Shown here: positions 24,392 through 36,619 of the stretch, one piece after another
Numbering within the stretch: the first letter of the stretch is position 1
Layout: every line of letters begins with the position of its first letter
NCBI GenBank assembly: GCA_023213315.1
Contig: JAKCPI010002775.1
Coordinates: 310,001-374,000 of the forward strand
From: Euborellia annulipes
Lineage: Eukaryota > Arthropoda > Insecta > Dermaptera > Anisolabididae
Direction: 5' to 3'
DNA: 64,000 bases
Made by a program: the position numbers and the translations under genes
The notes under the pieces: model-generated
Seen by the model: only the letters and a program-made list of their open reading frames with translations
Told to the model about the DNA's origin: nothing
Database searches by the model: none

Positions 24392-24784
24392 CAGTGGCGT
24401 AGTGAGAGGGGGGCAAGGGGGTCATCATGCCCCGGGCGCTACTCACAAAAGGGCGCCATATGGTCCGCAAAACAAAAATTAATTTAAATGTCTGGGAAAA
24501 AAATTTTCCGCGTGACGAGAAAATTTGGTTCCGCAAAAAAAATAAAAATTTTCCGCAGGAAAAAGAAAAAATTCCGGAAAATTTAGCCTCACTAAAAAAA
24601 AAGGTAAAATGATTTTAACAGCAGGGCAAAAAATTTTCCACAGGAAGAAAATTTTCGAGTTCGAGCCCCCTCGAAAAAAATGTCTATATACGCCCCTGTA
24701 TAATGTTATATGATTTTCGAATGGGGGGGGGGGCGCTAAAAAGGTATCGTGCCCCGGGCGCCAGTTAAGCTCACTACGCCACTG
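24392..24784 (-). mobile_element. hAT-like element with inner insertion
   Basis: Perfect TSD GTCGATGT (24384-24391; 24785-24792). Ends CAGTGGCGTAGTGAG and CTCACTACGCCACTG. The interior (about 24490-24700) is a fragment of the 29087-29339 family. Confidence 0.9.
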
Positions 24785-25414
24785 GTCGATGTTTATCATA
24801 TTATAAATAATTTTACTCGGGAGCATTCTACCAGTCACACCAGATTTTTAACTCAAGGAAGGGTGCGACTTGCAATCGAAATGATATTTTCTTTAATTTT
24901 CTAAATTATCCCTCCCTTTTCTTCTTTCGTATTAACGAATATCCAAAAATATACTTTTTTTAATATTCCCAAAAGATTTATTTTCATGATTCTCATGAAA
25001 ACTTTACTTTTGGCTACATAGTAAGTTTTTTTTTATCCTTTATAATACAAATTTCTCATTTGTTTTTCTTGCAATTACTTATAATTTTTTTTTTTTTTTT
25101 AAGTTTATTTATTATTATTTTTTCTTTTGTTTAAACTTTTTGACAGCCGGAAGAGAAAAAAAAAAGTTGTATTTCTTAACAGCCATCAGTTGGCGCACCT
25201 GAGGGTGAATTCTCATGGAAGATCATTTTATTTTTCTTATTGTGTCTTAATTCTAACGATCCCAGGGTCTTGACTTTCGAACTAACGAGTTGTCTGCTTC
25301 TGGCAAATTTTGTTTTTCTTTTTAATTGAATCTATTGTGAAATATCTACTAATACTCAATTTGGTGATATAAAAGTTTTATATATTTTTATTAATCCAAG
25401 TCAATTATAATTAA

Positions 25415-25698
25415 TTATGACGTCATGCATGCTTGCAGGTCGAGAAGTGGCGCCAGTGCATTGAAAGCCTAAGGATATGTAACGACGTCTATGATTGGCT
25501 AACGCTGAGCCAGCTGACCAATCACAGCGCTGAAGGTCTCTGCTCTCTCTCGCAGCCGTTAATCCAGCAGTCACCATTGAAATAGATAGTGTTTAATATC
25601 AGTGTCTCCTAAAAATGAAGTGATTTGATTTCCACGCTCTTCTTATTGTCCCGTGAACACCTACTTTGGCATCCTAGACTACCGGACAACGTTTGCAG
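25415..25698 (+). promoter_or_regulatory. CRE/CCAAT promoter island with a noncoding first exon
   Basis: A perfect CRE (TGACGTCA) lies at 25418-25425. An inverted CCAAT box (ATTGG, 25494-25498) and a direct one (CCAAT, 25518-25522) follow, then a pyrimidine tract and a leader that ends GTTTGCAG with a GTACCC donor at 25699. The only ATG in the leader's end part (25615) is followed by a stop after one codon. The stretch is non-repetitive within the window and balanced in composition. It could be the first exon of a plus-strand gene, perhaps the one at 51.7 kb, but no link is shown. Confidence 0.4.
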
Positions 25699-26596
25699 GT
25701 ACCCGAATCTATTTTTTTGTTTTTGTTTTTTAATTATCAAACTACACCTGTCATCCATAATAATATAGAGATCTCGCCAATATTTTATAATATTCAAATT
25801 ATTCATAAATTGTATTAATATAATCGGTATAGTTTATTTTCTCAAAACTGACTAATTCATGGTACCTCTTGGATATATGAAAGTAGAAAAAAAAAATAAA
25901 TATAGCAATACATATGGGCGTGGCCAGACATCTCGTTGGGGCGGGGGGCATCCACTCCTTAGGACGAGAGGGAGGGGGTATGCAATTAATATATACCCTA
26001 CATCAGGGATTGCGAATCTTTTTTGAGACGTGAGTCAAATTTTGTTCATATTTGTTTTATTACTAGCTCCTGGGTCACTAATGCCCATTTGCACTAGAGT
26101 TGAGTTTAAAAATTTTTAACTGAGTATTTTTAAAATTTAACATCTTTAAAATTCAATTAATAGCAATTAGAGCCCTGCACGGGCCGATTTTTTTTTTGGC
26201 CCTTACCCGCCCGTGTCCGTATTTTTTTTTGACCTCCCGCCCGTACCCGGCCCGTAATTTTTTCCCATTCTTCAAGCCCGCCCGTACCCGCCCGGAATTT
26301 TTTCAAGCCCGCCCGTACCCGCCCGAAAATTTTTCAAGAATTGCGAGTCAATTTTTCAAATACAATTTATTTTTTTTCGAATCCCTCTTCTTATAAAATA
26401 TTTTGGAGCAGTTAGAAATCTATTATTTATGGGATTTTAATGGAATTAAAAATATAGATCCCTAGTGAAATGAGTAATTAAAAATAATTAGATTAAAATA
26501 TTTATGAATACCGGTAAATCTTACATCTGATCGAAATTATTTCCAAAATAAAAATGCTCTTTTTAAATAAAATATTTTATATAATACCTTGAAATC

Positions 26597-27104
26597 GCCC
26601 TCGGGGCTTGGAGTAGAGGTTAGCGTGCTAACCTCGTATACCAAACGTCGCGAGTTCGGACCCCAGGCAGTCCGATGATTTTATTTAAGCCATTTGGATA
26701 CCAAATGGCTTAAATGGACCCTGTTATGCAATGGTGTGTCAAAGACCAAACATCGAGTTTTGAAAAAATTAACATTAAAGTTTTTTGTTTTCATTGGATT
26801 ATATATAATTTTTTTGTCAATTGTGTAACATTAAATATAAATCTTTTTAGGACATATTTCATAAAAAATAATATTAATTAAAGCATTTGAAACAATATTC
26901 CGTGCTTAACTCAATTTTGAATTTTTTGTACTTTGACACACCATTACATAACAGGGTCCAAATAAGAATGCCTGGACACCAAATAAAAATATATTATTAA
27001 ATAACGGTTATCGTAAAAGTCTTAAATGGCCTAAGTTGCCGAAAAGACTGTGTCTATGTGTGTGCGAATGAGAAAAAAGTGTGGGTTTTTATAAAAAAAA
27101 AAAA
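26597..27104 (+). mobile_element. tRNA-derived SINE, split by a TIR element
   Basis: The head has an A-box-like stretch (TTGGAGTAGAGGTTAGCG) and a B-box-like stretch (GAGTTCGGACCCC). The tail is A-rich, and the TSD is ACCTTGAAATC (26586-26596; 27105-27115). LINE machinery would have mobilised it. It is interrupted at 26716-26959. Confidence 0.85.
26716..26959. mobile_element. Small TIR element, innermost of the nest
   Basis: TIRs GGACCCTGTTATGCAATGG and its inverse, with 4-base flanking repeats AAAT on both sides. It is a deleted relative of the element at 858-1735. Superfamily uncertain; a 4-base TSD would fit several. Confidence 0.8.
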
Positions 27105-27759
27105 ACCTTGAAATCATACATTGTATAATATAACATAAATCTTCTTTTATTTAATAAATAAAATTTAAAAATAATTTAAAAAAATTATTTAAAAATATTT
27201 TATTTTATTTTTTTTTATATATTTTCAATTTATAATAAAAAAAATTAAAATTTTTCATGCTCTCAGATGACGGAAAAAAAATATTTAAAAAAATTTTCAT
27301 TTTTTTATTTTTTTTATTAGTCCGTGCCCGCCCGATTTCATTTGCATGCCCGTCCGCCCGTACCCGTTTATTTAAACTTGCTACCCTCCCGTGCCCGCCC
27401 GTATTTTTTTCATGGCCTTCAAAACCCGCCCGGCCCGGCCCGGCCGGGCGGGCCGGGCGGCTACGGGCCTACCCGTACCCGTGCAGGGCTCTAATAGCAA
27501 TCGTGGGCCATATGAACGTAGAGGCCATCACTGCCCTAGATTATTAATTATTTATTATTATTGCTAATTATTTTCCTTAGACAAGCTCATTAAAAAAAAA
27601 AATCACAATGAGAAAACTATATATTTTTTTTTTAAATAGACAAAAAATTTTCACAAGACGGGGGGGGGGGAGCATTGTCCCCCCTGATCTCCTCTAGCTA
27701 CGCCCATGTCAATACAAAAAGACATTTTCTTTTCCCTAAGCAAGTAACAGATTATTAGT

Positions 27760-27985
27760 TTGTTTTTTTACTTTCTTTTATTTGAGAGAGAAAGTATTTA
27801 TGTTAAATTTATGAAATTTTAATGGAAATACACGTTTTGAGGTCTGTGTGGGTATTGTCTGTCTGTGTGTGAACAGAATAACTCAAGAACGAAAAGAGCT
27901 AGTAGGATGAAATCTTATATTAAGTTATACCGAAGTTAAGAGAAAATTATGCACTCTGCGACTAGTCACACCAGATTTTTTAAAT
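27760..27985 (+). repeat. F1 fragment, plus strand
   Basis: TTACTTTCTTTTATTTGAGA, GTCTGTCTGTGTGTGAACA, then a direct jump to AAGTTAAGAGAAAATTATGC and CACACCAGATTTTTT. An internal block is deleted. Confidence 0.7.
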
Positions 27986-28089
27986 ATTGTAAATAAACTC
28001 TTATTGCGAAACGTTGATTTTTGATAAATTTCTAATATCTTTAGTAAAAGGCGAAAGATATATTTATTTTTTTAATTTCATCGAATATA

Positions 28090-28330
28090 AATAAACCTCA
28101 CTCAGGGGCTCACTTCTAGTGAGTAGTACGTGGTTGGCGACCACGAGTTACCCGAGTTGAGCCTGGCATTTCTTCCTTTCCTTAATGTCAGCCTTTTTTT
28201 TCCCCTTTTCCATATCAAGTGTCAGGCCGTGAGACTGCTAGCTTTTCTTTGTCTCATTTTTCTTTATAAATTAATTTTGTCGACTCCCCAAGTTAGAAGA
28301 AAAAGAATATAAATAAACCTATTCAGATTT
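28090..28330 (-). repeat. GC-richer retroelement-end-like repeat, copy 1
   Basis: Shares ACTCGTGGTCGCCA-CCACGT and GAGCCCCTGAG with 44750-44995 on the other strand. Probably a LINE or SINE end. Family not recognised. Confidence 0.5.
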
Positions 28331-29010
28331 ATTGCTTTTATAATTCAAAAGTTTATTTTTTTTTTTATTGGTTTAAAATAAATCTATAAATAACAATAAG
28401 ACGATTTAGAACTCTGTAATTCGAATGTGTTTAAAATATAAATTTAAAAATTAATAACCAACAAGCAAAAATTAATTTGCCGAAGGGAAAAGAAAAAGTA
28501 TTCCTTCACTATGAAAGGAAAACTTAATTGATATTTTGTGTTTCTTATGAAGATTTTGTTTCCTCCCGAGTGAGAAAAGGAAGGATGGGATGGTGGGGTG
28601 GGGTGGGGGGGGGGGTAAATAGGCTGCCATGAGGGGATGAGCGAAGCTGGATGGAAGAATAAGGAGGGGCTTCTTGATTATCTTCCTCTTTTCGTTACCC
28701 TTTCTGCATAAATATGCATTAATTTATAAATTATTTGTCTGTTTGTTCCTTTTTAGCTAAGTGAATTAATTTTAAATTAAAAGAGCAAAAATAATATAAA
28801 ATTTTAATGTTAATCTCATTAAGATTAAATGCGACTAGAATTTTTGGTCAAGTTTTTTTTTTTTTTTTTTTTTTTTTGTTTAGTAAAAGTTTTTTTCAAC
28901 TTGGAAATTAAGAAGAATAACTTAATTTATTTAAGGAAAAATAAGTTTTCTTTTATTATTAGGAACATTTTCTTTAATATATGTATATAAAAATTAATTT
29001 CCCTTATTAT
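28331..29010. other. AT-rich stretch
   Basis: A G-rich run lies at about 28589-28615. Nothing else supported. Confidence 0.5.
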
Positions 29011-29014
29011 AAAA

Positions 29015-29790
29015 GAAATCTTGTATGACTGGTCGCACAGCACACAATTTTCTCTTAACTTCGCTAATTATAAGTTGTGTTCTGTGCAGGGGCGTATATA
29101 GAAATTTTTTCGGGGGGGGGGGCCCAAACTGAAAATTTTTCTGCGGAAATTTTTTTTTTTTTAAGAAACTAAATTTTTTTTCACACGAAATTTTTTGCGG
29201 AACATTTTTTCCTTTGCGGAACCAAAGTTTTCCATCCTGCGGAAAAATTTGTTGCACTGATGTCTGTATATCCCATATATGTATATGTGTTTGGGAAATT
29301 TCGGGGGGGGCCCTCGGCCCCCCCTTATATACGCCCCTGGTTCTGTGCTTTTAACACCAGATTTTTTTTTCGACATATATTAACTTTCCGACAGTACGGT
29401 AATTTTAATTCAAGATATAAAATTTATTAACATAGAAAAATATTTATATTTTGTTACTATCACGAGAGTAAAGTGTGCTCCAAACAATATTTAGAGCAAA
29501 ATGAGAATATACATTTTAAAGAGCATCTAAATTTATGAATTTTAATCAAAATCGAGAAAAAAACTAATATAAAAAGTACATTAGTAAAATACTAGTACTT
29601 TTTGGCCGATTTTATTTAAAAGCTTATTTTGGAGCCTCAGTGGAGTAGCTAACTTAATTATAAAATTTCAACCTCGTAGCACAGCTCATTTCCTCCTTCT
29701 TTATTTTGATCACATTCAGGCAGATAGACCATTTTGCGGGATCCACTTTTACTTTCTTTTATTTAAGATTCAAGAGACATCTAAACATAT
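29015..29790 (-). repeat. F1 dispersed repeat with hAT-like insertion
   Basis: Minus-strand F1 including the terminal hairpin (29020-29355), split by 29087-29339. Confidence 0.75.
29087..29339 (+). mobile_element. hAT-like element, CAGGGGCGTATATAG ends
   Basis: Perfect TSD GTTCTGTG (29079-29086; 29340-29347). Ends CAGGGGCGTATATAGAAA and TTATATACGCCCCTG, G- and C-runs inside. Confidence 0.9.
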
Positions 29791-30004
29791 ATTTCCATCA
29801 GAGGCGTCATTTGAGAGAGGAGGGGGGGGGGCATTTGCACCCCCCAAGAGCTCTGATTTTTTTAAAATTTTATATTCTAAATAAAATATTTCAAAATATA
29901 TATAAGAGTATATAAACTGTACAAAATTAAACAATTAATTTAATAAAATATCTTTTGGCCAAATTTGAGTACCTATTTGTAAGTAAATTTTAAGAAAAAA
30001 AATG

Positions 30005-30180
30005 TTTGCCCGAGTCGGAGCAAGTGCACAGTACTTGATAACGGCTGCAGAATAAGCAGTTGAAACGTTGTACAGTATTTATATATTTTTAATAAATATT
30101 TAATACAAAAATGTGGTCTATAATTAAAAATTCTAATAATAATATTTCAAACCACAAAAGCTTTAATAAACACAAATCTT
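30005..30180 (+). mobile_element. Retroelement end with a hammerhead-like motif
   Basis: Stem I GTAC (30031-30034) pairs with GTAC (30070-30073). Between them are TTGATAA (core with two changes), one extra base, stem II GGCTGC/GCAGTT around loop AGAATAA, and GAAACGTT. The downstream tail (TTTAATACAAAAATGTGGTC and on to AGCTTTAATAAACACA) recurs near 17231-17345 and 52210-52250. Confidence 0.5.
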
Positions 30181-31355
30181 AATTTATTTTGACTCAGCCT
30201 TTTATTTATTTTTATCACAAATTTCTTTTTGTACAATTTCTTAGTTGTTCAATGAAGTCTTCTCAGAACAATCTTTTTAAAATCGTCAGTCGTTCCTTTA
30301 AGCTGACGCCCACTGGACATTTAGTTGTTGATCTCTGTTTGATATCTTGACCATCGCTTTTGGCAAATCCTGCTATTTTCCTGAGATCAATTTTCATCAG
30401 TTTGACCGTTATAATTGATATTAGAACAAAATAGGCCTCTTTTACATTTCTTGCCTGTTCACTTAAGTCTTTCTTAAATACCAAATTATTCAGATAATTT
30501 CAATATTAATATTTTAACTTTAAATTATTTAAACCAAGTATTACTTAAATCTCTCCATCTTTGAGTTTTTACATAATAAATCAACTATTTAGCTTCTTTT
30601 TTTTTGTTTTAAGTTTATCTTATCTTTCGCTTTGCCAAAGACCCTTAGAAGCTGCTGCCAAAAAAGGATTGAGCTATTATATATAGATATATAATATCCG
30701 ATTAACAAATACTTGAGAAGTCTTAACTGGCTGAGAGATTTTGCACGGCTTACATCATTTTAATAAAACGAAAATCGTCAACTTTCATGAAAAAAAAAAA
30801 AAAAAAAAAAATAGCTACGAAAATCCGAAACGCCTATTCTAAGAGAAGAAACTTAAAACCTCGAATAAAATTAGCATAAGCCATTTGAATTTAATTCTAA
30901 AATCATAAATGCTTGGATACTTTGTATAAAGTGTGAGTGGAACTATGGTAGATTTAACTTGGTCAAAATTTAGACAAGAAGAAAAGTTAAATTAACTTGT
31001 AGATTTTAAAGTGTTAGGATAATTAAATTATTTTAAAAACAAGTGACAAAGTTCGCCTTCGGCGGGCTTTCCCACTTGCCAGGGGGCTGTGCCTCACTGG
31101 ACATCCTTGCTCGCCGGAGTCGAGCAAATGCACCAAATTTATTCTTGTTCCCTGTTTGGAAGTTTTAAATTTCCCTCTCTGACTTAGATTTTTAAATTTC
31201 CCTCACTGACTTAACTTCCTCTGTCTCTGGCCTATCAGCGAGAGAGAGTAGTAAACAGGAAAATAACAGAAGTCAGTGACTAGAGCTTTATATTATGCAT
31301 ATGATAAATAAATATTGTAATTAGCCTATCTCAAAACTGATAGTGAACCTAAAGA
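30180..31355. other. Mostly single-copy AT-rich stretch
   Basis: No second copy seen in the window. A small GC-richer patch is at about 31050-31130. A minus-strand 73-codon frame (30263-30484) has ordinary amino-acid composition, but no splice context or recognisable family. Confidence 0.4.
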
Positions 31356-31359
31356 GTTA

Positions 31360-32020
31360 AAAATTCGGTTTTGATATTTTGGTGCAAACGCATGTTTTGA
31401 GTACTGATGTACTTTTTCATTTTTTTTGGTTTTCTGAAAATTCTCTCTGAAACATAAATCAATTACTTTATTAGATGTTATTTAAAACATATTTCTCATT
31501 TTACCTTCAAAATTGTTTGAAGCACATTTTACTCTTGTACTTTCTTTTTTTTTTGTGAATTTGATATGATACTTTAGTTCCAAACATGGCCACTTGGGTT
31601 TTGCAGAATGCGTTGCTAGTAGTGAAGTGGATTTCTCTATATAATCAGCTGATCTTAAAAAAATTAGTTCATTCACCTCAACTATTCGGTTTTTGAAAAA
31701 ATATGCAAAAATAAAATCTCCTAAAAATAATGTCATTTATCATACTGTTTCAAAAAACTTACAAATTCTTCCGAAGTGGATACAGATCTATATTTTATTA
31801 TGAGCAGTTCATCTGCCCATCAGTTCACTTTAATTTTGTACTTCATAGGAAAGATCGGAGAAATAGTTGCCATGTTAACAAAATATAAATATTTTTCTAT
31901 GTTTATAAATTTTAATATACAGTATATACTAAATATATGTCAACATACAGTATATGTGACAAGTACAGAACAGAACAGAAGTCGGGTGCTGTGAGACCAC
32001 TGACACAAGATTTTTATTTA
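31360..32020 (+). repeat. F1 repeat fused to the 5632-family segment
   Basis: F1 blocks at 31380-31545 and 31850-32015 enclose about 31546-31770, which matches 6120-6370 in the same sense. Confidence 0.65.
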
Positions 32021-32099
32021 AGATTTTGCATTTCTCACAACAGGAAATCGATCAGATCTTGTTCAAATAATTTTCAATGAGTTATTAAATGCTATTTAA

Positions 32100-32599
32100 G
32101 ATATACATGTGTTAAAATCTACAGCAGTCTTTTTCTTGTTCACGGGTAACGTTATTACTCATGAAGTGAGAGAAGGGCAGCTTTTAGGAGGAAATAATCG
32201 AATTTCCTCTACCGCTTTCAATTCAAAAATTCTTTAATCGGAAATATAACTTGAATTGGTGGCTATGATTTCTTTCATCATCCCGAATATATTTCGATTG
32301 AAAAGCAACTAATTCTTCATTATGCAATAAGAAGGGATGGCCACCCGATCCGAAAGGGTATAAGTTAACCAAGCAATTAAACTCCCAGTAAGCATTAGCC
32401 TATCGCAGCCGATCTCTAACGGCAGTTGTTGCTAACTCCTCGTTTCATAGCCATCCACATCCTTAAAACAACCCGAAACGCTATTATCCGCCCTCCGGTT
32501 GCTTCCAAGGCTCACTTAATAGCTAATCAACGTCAGAATTATTTTCTCTGTTCATAATTCAACTGGAAAGATAAGAATGTATCCACTGTAGGGATTAAG
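32100..32599 (+). other. Non-repeat block ending at a strong splice donor
   Basis: This is one of the few stretches with near-balanced composition and no second copy in the window. It ends GGATTAAG followed by GTGAGT at 32600, a near-consensus donor. It has no long ORF. It could be a noncoding exon, or conserved regulatory DNA with a chance donor. Confidence 0.3.
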
Positions 32600-33584
32600 G
32601 TGAGTGCCATCTCCAAATCCAACATAGCAGACATAAAAAATACTATTTTACTTGGTAATTAACTATCTAAGGAAATTACATATAATGAATGGAATGAATT
32701 AAATTATAAATAATAATAAATTTTTTTTTAACGTGTATATTTTAATGTCCAAAATAATTCTCAACTTGTTTTTTCAACCCTATGTGTCAAAGACTAAATT
32801 TCACACAGAATTTTATTGGGGCGAGTTCTATTCCTTGTCCAAAAGAGACCATCAATAATAGAGTTGTAAAATTTTGTCATAAGCTCCATTTGTGCCCAAC
32901 TGCAGGATTCGCAATTCTACTACTTTAATTTTCTTGGCTAATTGGCTCCTCATATATATATATATATAGAGTATATAAGAGCGGATTTATTATTATATAC
33001 GTAAGCCACATCTTATCCCAGGACACCATTAAAGGAAGTGTCATAAAGCTTTTATTTCTTCCTTATTCCCTAAAGAGGCGTCTTTGGATTTCATTAATTT
33101 TCTCTGTTATTAGTTCCAAGTCTTCCCTTTTTATTTTTTATCGCAAATAACTGATCAATTTTGCGAATTTCTAGTGTTCAAATCATCCTCCATCTTGTCT
33201 TCTATAAAGTTTCTCTGTTCTTGTCTAATCCCAAGTCGTAAATAAGCATTGCCAAGGATATTTGTTTGGCCTCCGCTCTTTTATCTTAAAACTCTTTGAG
33301 CAAAAAAAAATCAAATACAATTTATTTGTTTATTTATAGTAGTAATATTATTTTGATTTTACAACTATAGCTTCGGAAAAATTCTGGACCTTTTTTTGAC
33401 ATAGCCTCCAACCATATTACTAATAAGTAACAACAATACTGTGAAAATTTTCATTCTCAATATACAATAATTGTGTACTTTTGCACTAGGTCCACTTTTG
33501 CATTGAACCACTCATTATATATTACTCCTTTTTTTTTTTTTTTTTTTTTTTTGGAGTTTAGGCTTTCACAATTGTTAACATTAA
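32600..33584. other. AT-rich stretch
   Basis: TA microsatellite near 32953-32970. No feature supported. Confidence 0.45.
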
Positions 33585-33870
33585 TAAAAGAATATGATTT
33601 TCGGTTTAACTGTGGTTAATTTGTAAAAATTACAATTTTTCGGCCCCTCATTCTGTGGCCTTCTTCAGGTACAATTCAGCTAAGACTACAACGGTTGTTA
33701 CATCTGTGACGACTTTTGTTTTATTCAGCTAAGACTACAAAGGTTGTTACATCTGTGACAACTTTTGTAGTCTTAGCTGAATTGTACCTGCAGAAGGCCA
33801 CAGAATGATTGGCCGAAACGTAATTTTTACAAATAATCCACAATTGCACCGAAAATCAAATTCTTTTATT
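33585..33870. mobile_element. Fold-back Penelope-like end pair with two hammerhead-like motifs
   Basis: Two copies of one end sequence face each other: minus strand at about 33590-33710, plus strand at about 33740-33870. Each carries GGCCAC, loop AGAATGA, a GGCC-type closing strand and GAAA. The minus copy (33628-33674) keeps CTGAAGA but has lost ACGT. The plus copy (33782-33826) keeps GAAACGT but reads CTGCAGA in the core. Penelope-like elements often have end repeats in inverted order. No reverse transcriptase remains. Confidence 0.55.
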
Positions 33871-33879
33871 ATATATTAA

Positions 33880-35810
33880 GCCGTTTAAGGATTATTCTAT
33901 TTATTTCAACTTGTACATGGGAGGGCAGGTTGCCCCTCATAGTGAACACAATAAATTTTACATAAATTGTTCAGGAACATACTTATATTCATCGATCATT
34001 CGACTCTCGACAGTGTCGAACAGGAATCAGGTGCCAAGTTTCTGATCACTTCAGGAAAAAGGGCGCTATATTGGTATATGTCTCTCAAAATCTCTCACCT
34101 CCCAAATGGGCAGAAAACAGGGAACGGAATGTGCCTTTATTCGATTTTTTTTTTTGTTCAATTTTAAGATTTTAATACATTATTTTTCTTGGACGTAATT
34201 AGAGAAGCTTTTAAACATTTCTCAGGTTTAAAAAATGTCATACTCCATCAGTGAGTGAGTGTCTTCTCCTTTGGAAAGAAACGATAACCCATCTCAGTAT
34301 ACTCTCATAAAAGTGACTAATCAGTTTTTTTTAAGATTATTTAATGTTACTATCGTTAGATATTTTGGCTAAAGGATTTTTAAACAAAAAAAAAAAAACC
34401 TAATTGCTTTTATTTTTCAAACCAAGCCTCGATTTGGGTCCAATCGGATTTAATACGATCCCATTAGTGAGGCTTCGCACAAAACGACTCTCTTCAAATG
34501 TAGGAAATCTCTTTTATTTCCCTTCAAACAATAATTAAGATAAATTCTTAAGGGTTTATTGAATAATATGCTCGGATGAAATATAGTACCAACCCCCTTT
34601 CTCCCTTCCCTTTTAAGTCCCTCTCTGTCCGAAATAGCCTTTCGGTTATTTGGACTGCTATCAACTATATTAATCAGCTATTCTGCGACAATAATACGGA
34701 ATTAATTAATCTGAGGGCAATTTGCTCGTTTTGGTCCTCTTTCGTACGTCCATCTGTCTGTCTCTGTGTCAAGTTTTGAGCCTTTCGTTTCCACTCTGGT
34801 GTGTTTCATAATCTGATACTCAATTTCCGCAATGAAATGAGTGCACTTCGTCCCAAACCGCAAATACATATGAAATGTTATCAGAAATTTGCAAAATCAC
34901 AAGCCATAGACGTGTATATATCTATATATATTATAATTATAATTTGAAATTGAGGTATTTTATCGGCGGAAAGAAAGATTTAATTAAATCATTTTTTTTT
35001 AATTAAATTGAATTGGACGTCTCGTCGCTCTTTTAAAGTCAAGAATTCTGATTATTTATTTATTTATCTCTACCATGGATGAATAATATTTTTCACCAAG
35101 TTAGAACTCACAGGGTAAATTAATTCAAAGAAGGAATTTAATTCTCTTTTTTATAACAAAAACAAAATTATTTGTCTCTATTATGAAATTAATTATTATT
35201 TCCAGAAAATATTAGCTAATTGATGTCCAGTGTATTCCAAGTTGTGCTTTGATCTGCAAATATTTTTTTTTTTTTTATATAAAACCAAGGCCCGCTTTTA
35301 TATTAGAAAATTTATTTTATTTTCTCTTATTTTTGAATAGTTTATTTTGTTCTTTTGAAAATAATTGCTTCTTCTATAATATACTCTTTTTAAATGTTTT
35401 CATTAAAAAAAGTAAAAAAAAAAAAAAAAAATGAAAGCAAATCTTTCTCGAAGATGAACACAGGTGTACGAGTGTTGCTCTTATTCTCCTTATTTTTATT
35501 ATAGCCTATGCATAAATAAACTCTTGGCATTTTTTTCAAATAAGTTTTTACATTTTATTCCACTTAAATGCTGGTTTTTTTTTTTTAAACGAAACCTATA
35601 AAATTTTCATTTGTTTTATTCAGAATTCGATAGAAAACACGATGGTCGTTTCCAAAAAAAAAAAAAAAAAAAAAAAAGAATTCACGAATGACTTCCCCAA
35701 GACTTTTTCGTATACTCTACAAATGCGGGATTATTAAAATTATAAATCTGTATCAACTTTTGGAGTAAATACTTCAACCGGAATTAGTACTAATAAGTAT
35801 TTTTTCAAAA
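33880..35810. other. AT-rich stretch, apparently single copy
   Basis: Long A- and T-runs. Short open frames here look like chance. Confidence 0.4.
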
Positions 35811-35814
35811 ATTA

Positions 35815-36300
35815 ATTTTTACTTTCTTTTACCTATATATACACGAATATATACATATTAATATATATAGAGAGAAAGCATTGGATTCATGTCAAAAATT
35901 CGATGTCGAGATTTTGATGGAAATATAGTTTTGAGGTCCCCTGAGTCCAAAAAAGTCTGTCCCGCAAAATGGTCTGTGTGCCTGTGAACAAAATATCTCA
36001 AGAAGGAAATTTGATATTTAAATTAGGTACCCTTCTGGGACTTTACACGAATCTTTTCAATAAAATCGGCCCAAGAGTGCTAGTACTTTATGGATGTACT
36101 TTATCAGTTTTTTTTTTTTTTTTTTTTTTCAATTTTCCCAAAAGTCGCTATAAAGATTTTCATTAAAATATATATTTATATTCCGGCAAACAAGTACAGA
36201 ATGCGCCTTTAAATTACCGAAATTAAGAAAAAAATGTGAGCTGTGGGACCAGTCAATCCAGATTACCCTCCCCCCCTGAGAAACACCTCTGGATCCGCCA
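35815..36300 (+). repeat. F1 repeat joined to a G-rich TIR-like fragment
   Basis: F1 from TTTTTACTTTCTTTTACC to CCAGTCAATCCAGATTA, then a fragment ending CTGGATCCGCCACTG. The same junction recurs inverted at 47222-47300. Confidence 0.65.
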
Positions 36301-36619
36301 CTGCCCAGAACACAAATTTGAATTACCAAAGATAAGATAAATGATATATAATATATATATATATATTTTTTTTTTTTTTAATCTAAAATAGTATAGTTCC
36401 TATTTGTAATTTAGATCGCAAGTTCAAATGTTTTTATTCCTTAATAATAAACAAAAAATAATCCCATATTTTACTTGTCAAAATTTTAATTAGACTTTTT
36501 GCACCAATGCTTTCGTAAGTTAAGAACGCAAAAAAAAGAGGAATTTCGAGAAAATCTCATTCTATATATTGTATTTTAAAACCTATGTAAATCGAATAGT
36601 TTACACTGTTTTACTTTTA

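Larger units (their letters stand above)
26168..27493 (+). mobile_element. hAT-like element, TAGAGCCCTGCACGGG ends
   Basis: It starts TAGAGCCCTGCACGGG and ends CCCGTGCAGGGCTCTA, with a perfect 8-base TSD ATAGCAAT (26160-26167 and 27494-27501). Many CCCGCCCGTACC-type subterminal repeats lie near both ends. It is itself split by a SINE. No transposase frame. Confidence 0.85.
25913..27708 (+). mobile_element. Outer hAT-like element of a four-level nest
   Basis: It starts TATGGGCGTGGCCAG and ends CTAGCTACGCCCATG. Flanks GCAATACA (25905-25912) and TCAATACA (27709-27716) match at 7 of 8 bases. Without the inner insertion it would be about 470 bases. It has a G/C-run near the right end and no coding capacity. 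Confidence 0.6.

Noticed and set aside
26196..27547. Plus-strand frames with Pro/Arg-rich peptides
   Set aside because: They translate CCCGCCCG repeats at the ends of a hAT-like element.
30263..30484. Minus-strand 73-codon frame of ordinary composition
   Set aside because: No recognisable domain, no splice signals, and a length expected by chance here.
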